Of a DNA stretch of 64,000 nucleotides, positions 47,297 through 56,400 are shown one piece after another; position 1 is the first letter of the stretch, and each line of letters starts with the position of its first letter. The stretch is from the NCBI RefSeq assembly GCF_030315685.1, contig NZ_JASXSI010000012.1:62001-126000 (forward strand), in the 5' to 3' direction. Below the pieces are notes generated by a model. The model had not been told where the DNA came from and made no database searches. It was given only the letters and a program-made list of their open reading frames with translations. Source of the stretch: Gordonia sp. ABSL11-1. GTDB lineage: Bacteria; Actinomycetota; Actinomycetes; Mycobacteriales; Mycobacteriaceae. The position numbers and the translations under genes were made by a program.

Positions 47297-49221
47297 CGGC
47301 CGCGGGACAGGGCTCGACGACACCGGTGGCGGCGGTGGCGGCGGAGATGCCGCGCCGCGACGACCACGACGCGCGCGTCGTCGCGGTCGGCGGGGGACTA
47401 CTGGCAACACTCAACGAGCTCGGCGTGCTCGATGCCGCCGACGTCCACGTCACCGAGCGGTTGGCACGCCTGTCCGGCGAGGTCATCGACGAGACGGCTC
47501 GTATCGGAGCGGCGCTCGCCGTCCGTGCGGTCCGATTCGGCTCGACATGCCTGGCCATCTCGCGGGTGGCCGAACTGGTCGGTGAGGATCTCGCCGCGGC
47601 GATCCCCGCACCCGACGAGTTACGAAGCGCGTTGGCCGAGAGCGTCCTCGTGCGTGGTGCCACAACCGGGCCGTTGCGCCCGCTGGTTCTCGCCGACTCC
47701 GCCGACGGCCCACTTCTCTACCTGCGTAAATACTTCCGACAGGAGGAGTTGATCCGATCGGTGCTCGCCGTTCGCGGGGAGCGGCGACCGGACGTCGATC
47801 CGGCGGCCGTGGCCGCCGCGGTCGCCGAGGTGTTCGGCCCACCTGACCCCGCCGAGGTCGACCTGCAGCGGGTCGCCGCGCAGCTGGCGGCGGTCAGCTG
47901 GACGTTGGTCGTCGCGGGTGGGCCGGGCACCGGCAAGACGTACACGGTGGCCCGTATCCTGGCCGTGCTCGATCGGTTGGCCGGCGGGAACGCACGGATC
48001 GGGCTGTGCGCCCCGACCGGGCGCGCGGCGGCACAGCTGCAGGCGGCGGTGTCGTCGGACCCGGCCGCGCCGTCGTCGGTGCGGGCGGTCACCGTGCACT
48101 CGCTGCTCGGGTGGCGGCCGGGGTCGGTGCCGCGGCACAACCGCGGCAACAAGCTGCCCTACGACGTCGTCGTCGTCGACGAGACGTCGATGTTGTCGAT
48201 GACCGCGATGAGCAAACTCCTCGACGCCGTACGTGCCGACGCTCGTGTGATCCTGGTCGGCGATCCGCATCAGCTGGCCTCGGTCGAGGCCGGAGCGGTG
48301 TTGGCCGATCTCGTCGAGCGGGAGGTCGCCGAGCCCCCGACGTCCATCGCCGACGGCGTCATCGAGCCGTCGGTGATGGCGCGGCTCCCGGACCGCGACC
48401 GCGTCGACCACGGGGTGGTGACGCTCCGCCGCGGTCACCGCTTCGGAGGTGGGATCGCGATGGTCGCGGAGGCGATCAACGCCGGCGATTCCGATGCCGT
48501 CGTCGCGATGGTCACCGATCCGGCGTTCACCGATGTCGTGCTCGAGGCGACCGACGATCTCGACGGCGTCCGCGCCGACGTGGAGGCATGGGGCGTCGCG
48601 CTGGACGCCGCCGCGCGTGACGCCGATGCCGCAGCAGCGCTCGATGCGCTCGATCGCCACCGTGTGCTGTGCGCGCATCGCGAGGGCGGCTGGGGTGTGC
48701 AGGGCTGGTCGAGACGGGTCGTCGAATGGCTCGCGCAACTGCCCGGTCAGCATCACCTCGATGCCGATTCCACCCTGCTGCACCCCGGGCGCCCGCTCAT
48801 GGTGACCGCCAACGACCGTCAGAACGCGATCTTCAACGGGGATTCGGGCGTCGTCATCGGCGCCGAGGGGTCGGCCGAGGTCGTCTTCCGCCGCGGTGCG
48901 GACGTCCGCCGCGTCCACCCGACCCAGCTCGCCGACGTGGTCTCTCTGTACGCGATGACGATCCACCGCAGTCAGGGCAGCCAGTTCGACGGTGTCACCG
49001 TCGTGCTGCCCCCCGAGGGCTCCGAACTGCTCACCCGCGAGCTGGTGTACACGGCCATCACCCGCGCCCGACGCCACGTCCGCATCATCGGCTCGCCCGA
49101 GGTCCTCGCGGCCGCTGTCACCCGGCGCGTGCAGCGTGCCAGCGGGCTGCGCTCACCGATCCGGGTCGCCGACACCGACGTCACCCAGCCCGGAGCCGGC
49201 GGCCGACCCCACCTCACCTGA
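47293..49221 (+). CDS. recD: RecBCD exonuclease V, RecD subunit
   Basis: The 642-residue SF1 5'-3' helicase has Walker A VAGGPGTGKTYTVARIL (GGPGTGKT at 209-216), LCAPTGRAAAQLQAAV, the Walker B VVVDETSMLSMTAM, GDPHQLASVEAGAVLAD, and the late YAMTIHRSQGSQFDGV motif. The GTG at 47293 overlaps the recB stop codon; the open frame upstream is a shadow inside recB. RecD is the fast motor of the RecBCD complex. It is the last gene of the recCBD operon. Confidence 0.95.
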   Translation: MTAAGQGSTTPVAAVAAEMPRRDDHDARVVAVGGGLLATLNELGVLDAADVHVTERLARLSGEVIDETARIGAALAVRAVRFGSTCLAISRVAELVGEDLAAAIPAPDELRSALAESVLVRGATTGPLRPLVLADSADGPLLYLRKYFRQEELIRSVLAVRGERRPDVDPAAVAAAVAEVFGPPDPAEVDLQRVAAQLAAVSWTLVVAGGPGTGKTYTVARILAVLDRLAGGNARIGLCAPTGRAAAQLQAAVSSDPAAPSSVRAVTVHSLLGWRPGSVPRHNRGNKLPYDVVVVDETSMLSMTAMSKLLDAVRADARVILVGDPHQLASVEAGAVLADLVEREVAEPPTSIADGVIEPSVMARLPDRDRVDHGVVTLRRGHRFGGGIAMVAEAINAGDSDAVVAMVTDPAFTDVVLEATDDLDGVRADVEAWGVALDAAARDADAAAALDALDRHRVLCAHREGGWGVQGWSRRVVEWLAQLPGQHHLDADSTLLHPGRPLMVTANDRQNAIFNGDSGVVIGAEGSAEVVFRRGADVRRVHPTQLADVVSLYAMTIHRSQGSQFDGVTVVLPPEGSELLTRELVYTAITRARRHVRIIGSPEVLAAAVTRRVQRASGLRSPIRVADTDVTQPGAGGRPHLT

Positions 49222-49291
49222 CGGGGACCGGTTTCTCGCCCATCATGCCCAGCTTCCCGCCGACCGGGTTCGACGCTGCCTCGGTCGGGTC

Positions 49292-50047
49292 TCAGACGAT
49301 GTCGACCCCGCCGGGCACCAGGTCCCGGCGGAGGAAATTCTCGGTTCCGAGGAGTCGTCCACGCCGGTCGGGCGGCAGCGACATGAGCGCCTGCATCGTC
49401 CGACTGCGCTTGAGTTCGGTGCGGTGCGAGGAGATCCCGGCCGCCTTGTGATCGTGCCATTCCGCGACGTCGAGCGTCAGGTCGATCGCCGACTCCGCCG
49501 TGCCGGGCAGGTAGTCGCGCGGTGTGCTGGCGAACAGATCTCCCTGCACGTCCTCGACCATCCACTCCGCGATAGTCACGAAGTACAGCGACCGGGTCTG
49601 CCAGGCGTCGCCCTCGGAGCGGTACAGGCGCGGACTGGCGGCCGCATCGGCGGCGGCGGCGGCGAGTCGATGTGCATGGATGTGATCGGGATGGCCGTAG
49701 ATGCCGATCGGGTCGTAGGTGACGATCGCGTCCGGGCGGAACTCACGGATATGCGACACGACGCGCCGGACCTGGTCGTCGAACGGCACGGTGCAGAACC
49801 GCTGCGCGTCCGGGGCGGACTCGGGAACCCGGTCGTCGGCGTACCCGAGCATGATCGGGGGACGGGGGAGCCCCAGGGCGCGGGCAGCATCGACCAGTTC
49901 CGCATGTCGGGTGGTGCCCTCCGCCCAGGTGCACATGATCAGGTCGGCGTCGCCGCCGTGTGCGGTGTGACGGGCGATGATCCCGCCCGTCCACAGTGAC
50001 TCGTCGTCCGGGTGCGCATGCACGAACAGCAGACGGGGAGGGGGCAT
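49292..50047 (-). CDS. PIG-L/LmbE-family deacetylase
   Basis: The 251-residue zinc hydrolase carries AHPDDE (residues 11-16) and the second metal motif GIYGHPDHIHAH. Actinobacterial members include MshB, which deacetylates GlcNAc-inositol in mycothiol synthesis, and Mca, a mycothiol S-conjugate amidase. This protein is similar in length and has the late HDHKAAGISSHRTEL segment seen in both, so either type, or a paralogue, is possible; MshB or Mca cannot be assigned from sequence alone. The ATG is preceded by a GAAGGCAGGTG purine-rich site. It converges with recD and is divergent from htpG. Confidence 0.83.
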   Translation of the reverse strand: MPPPRLLFVHAHPDDESLWTGGIIARHTAHGGDADLIMCTWAEGTTRHAELVDAARALGLPRPPIMLGYADDRVPESAPDAQRFCTVPFDDQVRRVVSHIREFRPDAIVTYDPIGIYGHPDHIHAHRLAAAAADAAASPRLYRSEGDAWQTRSLYFVTIAEWMVEDVQGDLFASTPRDYLPGTAESAIDLTLDVAEWHDHKAAGISSHRTELKRSRTMQALMSLPPDRRGRLLGTENFLRRDLVPGGVDIV

Positions 50048-50199
50048 TCACCTGCCTTCCTGTGGCGGCGTCGGCCGGATGCCGGACGCCCGATGGAACT
50101 CGCGACGTACCGGGCAACGGAGCGACCCACTTCAGAGTAGCCAATCCGCCGATCGGTAATATCCGGCTCCGGCAGTGACACGCAGTCGGAGGGTCAGAT

Positions 50200-52179
50200 A
50201 TGAGTGGTCAGACAGAGGTTCGCGAGTTCCAGGCCGAGACCCGGCAATTGCTGGATCTCATGGTGCACTCGGTGTACTCGAACAAGGACAGTTTCCTACG
50301 GGAGCTGATCTCCAACGCATCGGACGCCCTGGACAAGATCCGGCTGGAGTCGCTGCAGGACAAGGACCTGACGGTCGACACCACCGATCTCCACATCGAG
50401 CTCGTCGCGGACGCCGATGCGCGGACCCTGACCGTGCGCGACAACGGCATCGGCATGTCGCGCGACGACGTCATCGGATTGATCGGCACGCTGGCCCGCT
50501 CGGGCACCGCCGAGCTGCGCCGCACACTCGCCGAGGTCAAGGACTCGGCGGCGTCCGAGGAATTGATCGGGCAGTTCGGCATCGGGTTCTACTCGACGTT
50601 CATGGTCGCCGACAAGGTCACCCTGGTGACGCGCCGTGCCGGCGAGCCGACCGGCACGCGTTGGGAGTCGACCGGCGACGGCACGTATACGATCGACGAC
50701 GTCGACGACGCGCCGCAGGGGACGTCGGTGACCTTGGCCCTCAAGCCCGTCGACACCGACGACCACCTGTACGACTACACCGATCCGACGAAGCTGCGGC
50801 AGCTGGTCAAGCGGTACTCCGACTTCATCGCGTGGCCGATCCGGATGGACGTCGAGAAGCCGGTGGCGTCCTCGGGCGAGGATTCCGACGACACCGCCGA
50901 CGGCGACGAGCCTCGGACCGAGATCGTCAGCGAGGTCATCAACTCGCGGAAGGCGTTGTGGGCCAAGTCCTCCGACGAGGTGACCACCGAGGAGTACCAC
51001 GAGTTCTACCGCCACATCGGGCACGCGTGGGACGAACCGCTCGAGGTCATCACGGTCAAGGCCGAGGGCACCTTCGAGTACCAGGCGCTGCTCTTCATCC
51101 CCACCCAGGCGCCCTTCGACCTCTTCATGCGTGAGCGCGCATCGGGCGTCCAGCTCTACGTGAAGCGCGTCTTCATCATGGACGACTGCGAAGAACTGAT
51201 CCCGGAGTACCTGCGCTTCGTCAAGGGGGTCGTCGACGCCGCCGACCTGTCGCTGAACGTCTCGCGCGAGATCCTGCAGCAGGACCGGCAGATCCGCGCC
51301 ATCCGGCGTCGCCTCACCAAGCGGATCATCTCCACCGTCTCGGAGATGCGTGGTGCGCGCCCCGACGACTACGCGACGTTCTGGGAGAACTTCGGCCGCG
51401 TGTGGAAGGAGGGGCTGGTCAACGACCTCGACAACCGCGACGCGCTGTTGAAGGCGTCGTCGTTCGCGTCGACCGAATCCGAGGACGGCCTGACCACCCT
51501 CGCCGACTACATCGGACGTATGCGCAGCGGGCAGGACACGATCTACTACATGACCGGTGAGTCCCGGCAGCAGATCGAGAACTCCCCGCATATCGAGGCG
51601 TTCCGCGCCAAGAACATCGAGGTCCTGTTGCTCACCGATCCCGTCGACGAGATGTGGGTCGGCAGCGGGGTCGAGTTCGACGGCCGGTCGTTCACCTCGA
51701 TCGCCAAGGGGGCAGTCGACCTCGACGACCTCGAATCGGATGATTCCGGCGACGGCGACAGGGCCAAGGCGGACAAGGAGAAGCGTTCCGACGAGTTCTC
51801 CGGGCTGCTCGGCTGGCTGGCCGAGACCCTGACCGACGACGTCAACGAGGCGCGGCTGTCGTCGCGTCTGACGGAATCGGCAGCCTGCCTCGTCGGGGAC
51901 ACCTTCTCGATGTCGCCGCAGCTGGAGAAGCTTTACCGCGCGTCGGGTCAGGAGCTCCCGAAGACCAAACGGGCCCTGGAGCTCAACGCCGATCATCCGC
52001 TTGTCGCCGGCCTCAACGCTGCCTACGGCGCCTCCGACGACCACGCGGCCCTCGTCCCGACGGCCAAGCTCCTGTATGGCATGGCCGTGATCGCCGAGGG
52101 TGGCGAGCTCGGTGACCCGGCTGAGTTCGCGCGACTTCTCGCCGGCACCCTGACCGAGTCGTTGTCGGCGCAGGACTGA
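50200..52179 (+). CDS. htpG: Molecular chaperone HtpG (Hsp90)
   Basis: The 659-residue Hsp90 shows all three domains. The N-terminal GHKL ATPase has SNASDALDKI, DNGIGMSRDD and QFGIGFYSTFMVADKV; the middle domain follows from about residue 240, with FDLFMRERASGVQLYVKRVFIMDD; and the C-terminal dimerisation domain ends without MEEVD. A charged acidic stretch follows residue 215. It folds and stabilises client proteins in the cytosol. GGAGGG lies six bases before the ATG. A TAATAT hexamer at about 50157 is a possible -10, but without a clear -35 or CIRCE/HAIR site. Confidence 0.96.
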   Translation: MSGQTEVREFQAETRQLLDLMVHSVYSNKDSFLRELISNASDALDKIRLESLQDKDLTVDTTDLHIELVADADARTLTVRDNGIGMSRDDVIGLIGTLARSGTAELRRTLAEVKDSAASEELIGQFGIGFYSTFMVADKVTLVTRRAGEPTGTRWESTGDGTYTIDDVDDAPQGTSVTLALKPVDTDDHLYDYTDPTKLRQLVKRYSDFIAWPIRMDVEKPVASSGEDSDDTADGDEPRTEIVSEVINSRKALWAKSSDEVTTEEYHEFYRHIGHAWDEPLEVITVKAEGTFEYQALLFIPTQAPFDLFMRERASGVQLYVKRVFIMDDCEELIPEYLRFVKGVVDAADLSLNVSREILQQDRQIRAIRRRLTKRIISTVSEMRGARPDDYATFWENFGRVWKEGLVNDLDNRDALLKASSFASTESEDGLTTLADYIGRMRSGQDTIYYMTGESRQQIENSPHIEAFRAKNIEVLLLTDPVDEMWVGSGVEFDGRSFTSIAKGAVDLDDLESDDSGDGDRAKADKEKRSDEFSGLLGWLAETLTDDVNEARLSSRLTESAACLVGDTFSMSPQLEKLYRASGQELPKTKRALELNADHPLVAGLNAAYGASDDHAALVPTAKLLYGMAVIAEGGELGDPAEFARLLAGTLTESLSAQD

Positions 52180-52203
52180 GTTCTCACCTGACGTCGGTGC
52201 CGG

Positions 52204-53134
52204 TCAGGCGCGATGGACCTCGGCCGCCAGCGGATGGTCCCGGGGAACGTCGAGTAGCAGGCCCACGCCGTCGAGTGACCCGCCGAACGGCTCACCGACG
52301 GTGACCCCGGGATGCGTGTGGGTGACCAGTTCGACGAAGCGGTCGCGGATCTGATCGTTGTGCGTGAGCACGTTGCCCATCCAGCTGACGCGTGCGCCGG
52401 AACCGGCATCGTGGCCGCTGCGGACCAGCGCGGCGTGTACGGAGTCCGCCAGTTCGGCGGCGGCCGCGGCGTTGATGGCCGAGGCGACGGCGTCGCCCGC
52501 CCGGGCGAGATCGGCGACGGCGCGGGCGAACCCGGCTGTCCGGGAGACCCGATCGGGGTCTGTCTGCAACACCATGTAGAGTTCGGGGAGAGCGCCGAAC
52601 TCGTCGACGGCGGACTCCTCGAGTCCGGTGGCCGGGCCGCGTCCGTCGTAGGCGCAAAGCGGCGTCGAGACCCGCGCGGCCGATCCAGTAGGCGCTGCCC
52701 GCGTCGCCGACGAGATGTCCCCAGCCGTCCACCCGGGCGGTCCCCGAGCGTCCGACCCCGAGGGTCACCACGCCGGTACCGACGGCGACGACGGCACCGA
52801 ACTCGAAACGGTTGGCTGCCAGGTAAGCCGAGATCGAGTCATGGGCCAACGCCACCGACCGGATGCCGAGTGCGCCGACCGCGTCCCGCAGATCGGCGGG
52901 CCGGGTGGCCTCCGGGGTGAGACCGGAGACGCCTGCGGCCAGCTCGCGGGCCGACAGGCCCGCTCCGGTGATGAGTTCGCTTGCCGCCGTGGCGATCTGC
53001 GGGACCACCGGCCGGTCGGTGTGGATGGGGGCGCTCTCGTGGTCACCCTGGGTGCCGGCGTCGGTCCCGCCGACGATCCGCAGACGGGTACCCGTCTGCC
53101 CTCCGTCGACCAGGACGCGACCGCCGATACCCAT
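52204..53134 (-). pseudogene. BadF/BadG/BcrA/BcrD-type ATPase (GlcNAc-kinase-like), frameshifted
   Basis: The N-terminal half, from the ATG at 53134 after GGGAGGA, reads LVDGGQTGTRLRIVGG and GVVTLGVGRSGTARVDGWGHLVGDAGSAYWIGRAG, the actin-like ATPase fold of N-acetylglucosamine kinases and related enzymes. After AGLDAALR the frame turns into Arg-rich nonsense, while the neighbouring frame continues as YDGRGPATGLEES through to VHRA. The total length of 931 bases is one more than a multiple of three. The break lies in a GC-alternating stretch at about 52650-52656 (one extra base or two missing). It may be a real inactivation or a sequence error; apart from this the gene is intact. Confidence 0.78.
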
Positions 53135-53188
53135 GTGTCCTCCCGTGTCCCCGCCGCCGCGAGTCCAGGCGCCGCCGCTGATTGCGAG

Positions 53189-53626
53189 TCAAGCGGCCGC
53201 ATCGGCGATCGTCAAGGCCACGAGCTCGCTGTCGTTGGCGCGATGGATCGGATGCAGGCGGACCCCGTGTCGTCGTGCGTCACGGGTCAGCATCTGCGCC
53301 CAGGTCATGTCGTCGGCGGTGACGCCGTCCCGTCCCGGGCGGGTCAGGAGCATGGCGACCGAGAGTTCACGGATCTCACCGAGGGTCCGCCCGAGATTGC
53401 TCATGAGCAGATCGGAGAGTACGTCGTCGGGCAGGGCGGGCAGCTCGACCTGATGCAGGGGAGGCCCGAAGCGGTTGTCGGTGTCGATGACGCTGAACCA
53501 GAGCAGGGACTCGGAGAATCCGAGCGGTCCCATCAGCGCTCGCCAGCGCTGACGGAGTTCGTCGGCGCCGGCGAACGGCTCCAGGGCGGTGTCGATGTGG
53601 GGGATGGCGGTGTCGTGGATGGTCAT
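53189..53626 (-). CDS. Hypothetical protein
   Basis: I do not recognise this 145-residue protein. It has a compact alpha/beta composition with LGFSESLLWFSVIDTDNRFGPPLHQVELP and LPDDVLSDLLMSNLGRTLGEIRELSVAMLLTRPG, without a signal peptide, membrane helix or cysteine motif. The steady hydrophobic pattern and actinobacterial codon use suggest a folded cytosolic protein. It lies just upstream of the broken kinase gene on the same strand, 54 bases away. A role in DNA repair, gene regulation or as a toxin partner cannot be argued from the sequence. Confidence 0.6.
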   Translation of the reverse strand: MTIHDTAIPHIDTALEPFAGADELRQRWRALMGPLGFSESLLWFSVIDTDNRFGPPLHQVELPALPDDVLSDLLMSNLGRTLGEIRELSVAMLLTRPGRDGVTADDMTWAQMLTRDARRHGVRLHPIHRANDSELVALTIADAAA

Positions 53627-53751
53627 GGCTTGATCTTCGACGGTGATCGCGCCGAGGTGACCACGTCGTCCACAGCCTCGCGGACCTGTGGATAGAGTCG
53701 AGCCGCCGTCCGCGAAACGTGCTACGTGCGCCGCGATGTCACACTGGGGGC

Positions 53752-54231
53752 ATGGGTGCCCTCACACCGTTGGCAGTGAAGATCGGATCGATCAGTTGGA
53801 TGCCGCGGCTTCTCCCGCAGATCGTGATCGTCGACAACGCGATGCACAAACTGACCGGAGGCCGCTACGGATTGCTCGACATCGGCGGTCTGCCGAACAT
53901 CGAGCTGAGCGTGAAGGGGCGCAAGAGCGGCGTCGTCCGGTCGACCCGACTTCTGGCGGTGCCGACCGACGGCGGCGCGTGGCTGATCGCCGGCTCCTAC
54001 TTCGGCAGTCGCGACATGCCGCAATGGGTCTTCAACATCCGGGCGGCCGACACCGTCGGCGTCGGGCACCGCGGCACGACGACGACCATGACCTGGCGCG
54101 AACTGGACGGGGCCGAACGCGAGACCGCATGGGCGACGATGGTCGACGTGTGGCCCAACTTCGACCTGTACGTGCGGCGCACCCCGCGGCGGATACCGGT
54201 CTTCCTGCTGGAACCTGCGTCCCGACCCTGA
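53752..54231 (+). CDS. Nitroreductase/deazaflavin-dependent (DDN-like) family protein
   Basis: The 159-residue protein has the split-barrel F420-binding pattern of the DDN family: LLDIGGLPNIELSVKGRKSGVVRSTRLLAVPTDGG with the conserved GRKSG, then AWLIAGSYFGSRDMPQWVFNIRA. Ddn of M. tuberculosis uses F420H2 to reduce quinones and activate nitroimidazole prodrugs; other members have unknown substrates. Function as an F420-dependent reductase is probable. The ATG at 53752 follows GGGGGC, and a longer start is possible. The crotonase gene converges just six bases after the stop. Confidence 0.82.
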   Translation: MGALTPLAVKIGSISWMPRLLPQIVIVDNAMHKLTGGRYGLLDIGGLPNIELSVKGRKSGVVRSTRLLAVPTDGGAWLIAGSYFGSRDMPQWVFNIRAADTVGVGHRGTTTTMTWRELDGAERETAWATMVDVWPNFDLYVRRTPRRIPVFLLEPASRP

Positions 54232-54237
54232 ACGTGC

Positions 54238-55065
54238 TCAGGCGCCCCGGAACTCGGGAGGCCGCTTCTGGAAGACCGCGGTGACCGCTTCGGTGAGGTC
54301 GTCGCTGGGCAGGAACGCCGAGTTCCAGGCCGCCACGTAACGCAGGCTGTCCTCGACCGCAGCGCGCCGGCTGTGATCGAGGACCGCCTTGACGCCGTGC
54401 ACGACGAGTGGCGGGTTCGCAGCGATCTCTGCGGCCGTGGCACGCGCCGCTGCCAGCACCGCCTCCCGATCGTCGAAGACATCGTTGACCAGACCGATGT
54501 GGGCTGCCCGCTCGGCGTCGACGTCCTTGCCGGTCAGGGCGAGCTCACGCAGATGACCGTCACCGATGATCGCGGGCAGGCGGGCGAAGCTGCCCACGTC
54601 GGCGACCATGGCGACCCGCACCTCGCGGACGCTGAACTTGGCGTCGCTGCTCGCATAGCGGATGTCGGCGGCGCTGATCAGGTCCACGCCACCGCCGATG
54701 CACCAGCCGGATACGGCGGCGATGACGGGCTTGCGGCAGTCGGCAACCGCCGAGATCGCGGCCTGGAGACGACGGATGCTGTCGTGGAACTCCGTCCGTG
54801 CTCGTGCCTTCGCGCCGTCCGCGAGCACCGGTGCCAGGTCGCCACCCATGGCGGCCAGATCCAGGCCGTAGGAGAAATGCGATCCCGCGCCGGTCAGCAC
54901 GATGGCGCGGACGTCGTCGTCGCGATCGAGTTGCGCGCAGATCTCCGGCAGCTCGCGCCAGAAGTCGGGCCCCATGGCGTTGCCCTTGCCCGGGCCGGTG
55001 AGGGTCACCTCGGCGATGAAATCGGCGATGGAGACCTCGAACGCATTCCACTGTTGATCGCTCAT
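54238..55065 (-). CDS. Enoyl-CoA hydratase/isomerase family (crotonase; dienoyl-CoA-isomerase-like)
   Basis: The 275-residue crotonase-fold protein shows VTLTGPGKGNAMGPDFWRELPEI, the oxyanion-hole strand GSHFSYGLDL and the second oxyanion element VSGWCIGGGVDLISAADIRYA, plus VREVRVAMVADVGSFARLP. The aspartate in VADVGSFARLP resembles the delta3,5-delta2,4-dienoyl-CoA isomerase type more than a simple hydratase. It probably works in beta-oxidation of unsaturated or side-chain acyl-CoAs, including sterol-derived ones, since a KstR-like palindrome lies 500 bases upstream. Substrate is not determined. Confidence 0.87.
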   Translation of the reverse strand: MSDQQWNAFEVSIADFIAEVTLTGPGKGNAMGPDFWRELPEICAQLDRDDDVRAIVLTGAGSHFSYGLDLAAMGGDLAPVLADGAKARARTEFHDSIRRLQAAISAVADCRKPVIAAVSGWCIGGGVDLISAADIRYASSDAKFSVREVRVAMVADVGSFARLPAIIGDGHLRELALTGKDVDAERAAHIGLVNDVFDDREAVLAAARATAAEIAANPPLVVHGVKAVLDHSRRAAVEDSLRYVAAWNSAFLPSDDLTEAVTAVFQKRPPEFRGA

Positions 55066-55095
55066 GACGGTGAGGTTACCGGTCAGTAGACGAGG

Positions 55096-55569
55096 TCAGA
55101 CCGTGAGGCGGCACGCTTGGCCGACATCGAGGACTCGCAGCGCACGTCCCTGACCGAGCCACAGAGCACAGGAGAGCGCCAGATCGACGATCAGCTCGTC
55201 GGAGAGTGCGGGGTGACAGCGCTCCCAGAACTCCTCGTCCTCGCGTAGTCCGACGTGGTCGGTCGCGAAACGGTGCGCGAACTCGGCGGCGACCCGTTCG
55301 GCCGGAGTGTAGCCCGCCCAGGTCGCCCAGTCGTCCACGTGGAGGTAGAACTCCTCGTCGAGACCGCTCGCTTCCGCGCGGGTGTTGCGGCACACCGCGC
55401 ACTCGTTGTGACCGGCGATCACCATGCGTGCGAGCTCCCGGGTACGCGCGTCGAGCCGGCCCCGGTTGTACACCGCGTCGGCGTAGGAGCCGAGGGCTCC
55501 GCCGAGCGTGGGGGACAGGCCGAGCCAGCCCACGATGTCGTCATCCGCGAAACCACCGATACGGGCCAT
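55096..55569 (-). CDS. Carboxymuconolactone-decarboxylase/AhpD-fold protein
   Basis: The 157-residue helical protein has the AhpD-like core with C57-A-V-C60 in AGHNECAVCRNTRAE, which fits a redox-active cysteine pair, although the histidine found four residues later in AhpD is replaced. This makes it a CMD-superfamily member of unknown substrate, perhaps a peroxidase or lactone decarboxylase. The crotonase gene is 30 bases downstream on the same strand and probably co-transcribed. The ATG at 55569 lies 16 bases from a 20-bp palindrome, so regulation from that site is likely. Confidence 0.85.
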   Translation of the reverse strand: MARIGGFADDDIVGWLGLSPTLGGALGSYADAVYNRGRLDARTRELARMVIAGHNECAVCRNTRAEASGLDEEFYLHVDDWATWAGYTPAERVAAEFAHRFATDHVGLREDEEFWERCHPALSDELIVDLALSCALWLGQGRALRVLDVGQACRLTV

Positions 55570-55585
55570 ACGTCACCGTAGCAAG

Positions 55586-55605
55586 AACGAGAACGTGTTC
55601 TCGTT
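55586..55605. promoter_or_regulatory. 20-bp perfect palindrome, KstR-like operator
   Basis: AACGAGAACGTGTTCTCGTT consists of two perfect 9-base arms around GT. Its centre, nnAACnnGTTnn with AGAACGTGTTCT, fits the TetR-family sterol regulator KstR motif, but the outer T/A of the TnnAACnnGTTnnA consensus are G/C. It lies between the divergent CMD/crotonase and thioesterase genes and could control both. Confidence 0.65.
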
Positions 55606-55716
55606 TGTTTGCCGGCCGGTACAGATGGGACGGCGACAGGGGACACCGGGCGGGTGCGATACGTTTGCTCGGGTAGAGCCGTCCGCCCGCCGGTGAGCCG
55701 ACGATACGAGGTGCGC

Positions 55717-56376
55717 ATGAGTGGATACTTCACCGACGACGACATCCCTGCAGAGGAGTTGACGCGTCGGATCGACTGCGCGCGCGAACTGGCCGACAGC
55801 GTCCGCGATCTGGTGGCGGCGACGGTGGTCACCGACGTGTCCGATGACGAACAGATCGAGGCGCAGCGCCACATCGACGCCGCTGCGGCCCTGCTGGGTC
55901 GTCGGCGGATCGACACCTCTTTCGGCATCAGGTTCAACTCGGATGGACGACAACGTAACTGGGGAAACGCGGTCGAGGGGATCCGGAACCCGATCGCGCC
56001 GCCGGTCGACTTCCGGGCCGAGTCGGACCATGTGTGGGCCGAGTTCACGCTGGGTCCGCAGTACGAGGGGCCGCCGGGACTGGTCCATGGCGGCGTCATC
56101 GCGATGATCCTCGATCAGGTGCTGGGCAACGCCGCGGTCCACGCCGGGGCGCCCGGGATGACGGGGACGCTCTCCATCCGGTATCGGCAGGGGACCAAGC
56201 TCGGCCCGATCCGCGTCGAGGGGCGACTCGATCGCACCGAGGGGCACAAGTCGTTCGCGTCGGGGACCATCGCGACACCCGACGGCGTCTGTGCGGAGGC
56301 CGAGGGCATCTTCATCCTGCCGCGGTGGGCTCGCGGGCTCGACACCGATCGCCGGTTCGGCATCGGCGACGCCTGA
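55717..56376 (+). CDS. Acyl-CoA thioesterase-like protein (PaaI/hotdog)
   Basis: The 219-residue protein has an N-terminal helical extension (about 85 residues, RIDCARELADSVRDLVAAT) and a C-terminal hotdog domain with EGPPGLVHGGVIAMILDQVLGNAAV and TGTLSIRYRQGTKLGPIRVEG. The layout is like actinobacterial thioesterases near acyl-CoA genes. The ATG at 55717 is preceded by GAGGTG; the earlier ATG-less frame has no support. It is divergent from the CMD gene across the KstR-like palindrome. The acyl substrate may be long-chain or sterol-related; that is inference. Confidence 0.83.
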   Translation: MSGYFTDDDIPAEELTRRIDCARELADSVRDLVAATVVTDVSDDEQIEAQRHIDAAAALLGRRRIDTSFGIRFNSDGRQRNWGNAVEGIRNPIAPPVDFRAESDHVWAEFTLGPQYEGPPGLVHGGVIAMILDQVLGNAAVHAGAPGMTGTLSIRYRQGTKLGPIRVEGRLDRTEGHKSFASGTIATPDGVCAEAEGIFILPRWARGLDTDRRFGIGDA

Positions 56377-56400
56377 GGTCCGCCTGGTGGCCGAGGCTGA

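Noticed and set aside
52187..52208. Terminator hairpin between htpG and the kinase-like gene
   Set aside because: The CCTGAC/GTCAGG stem is only six bases with a ten-base loop and no U-run.
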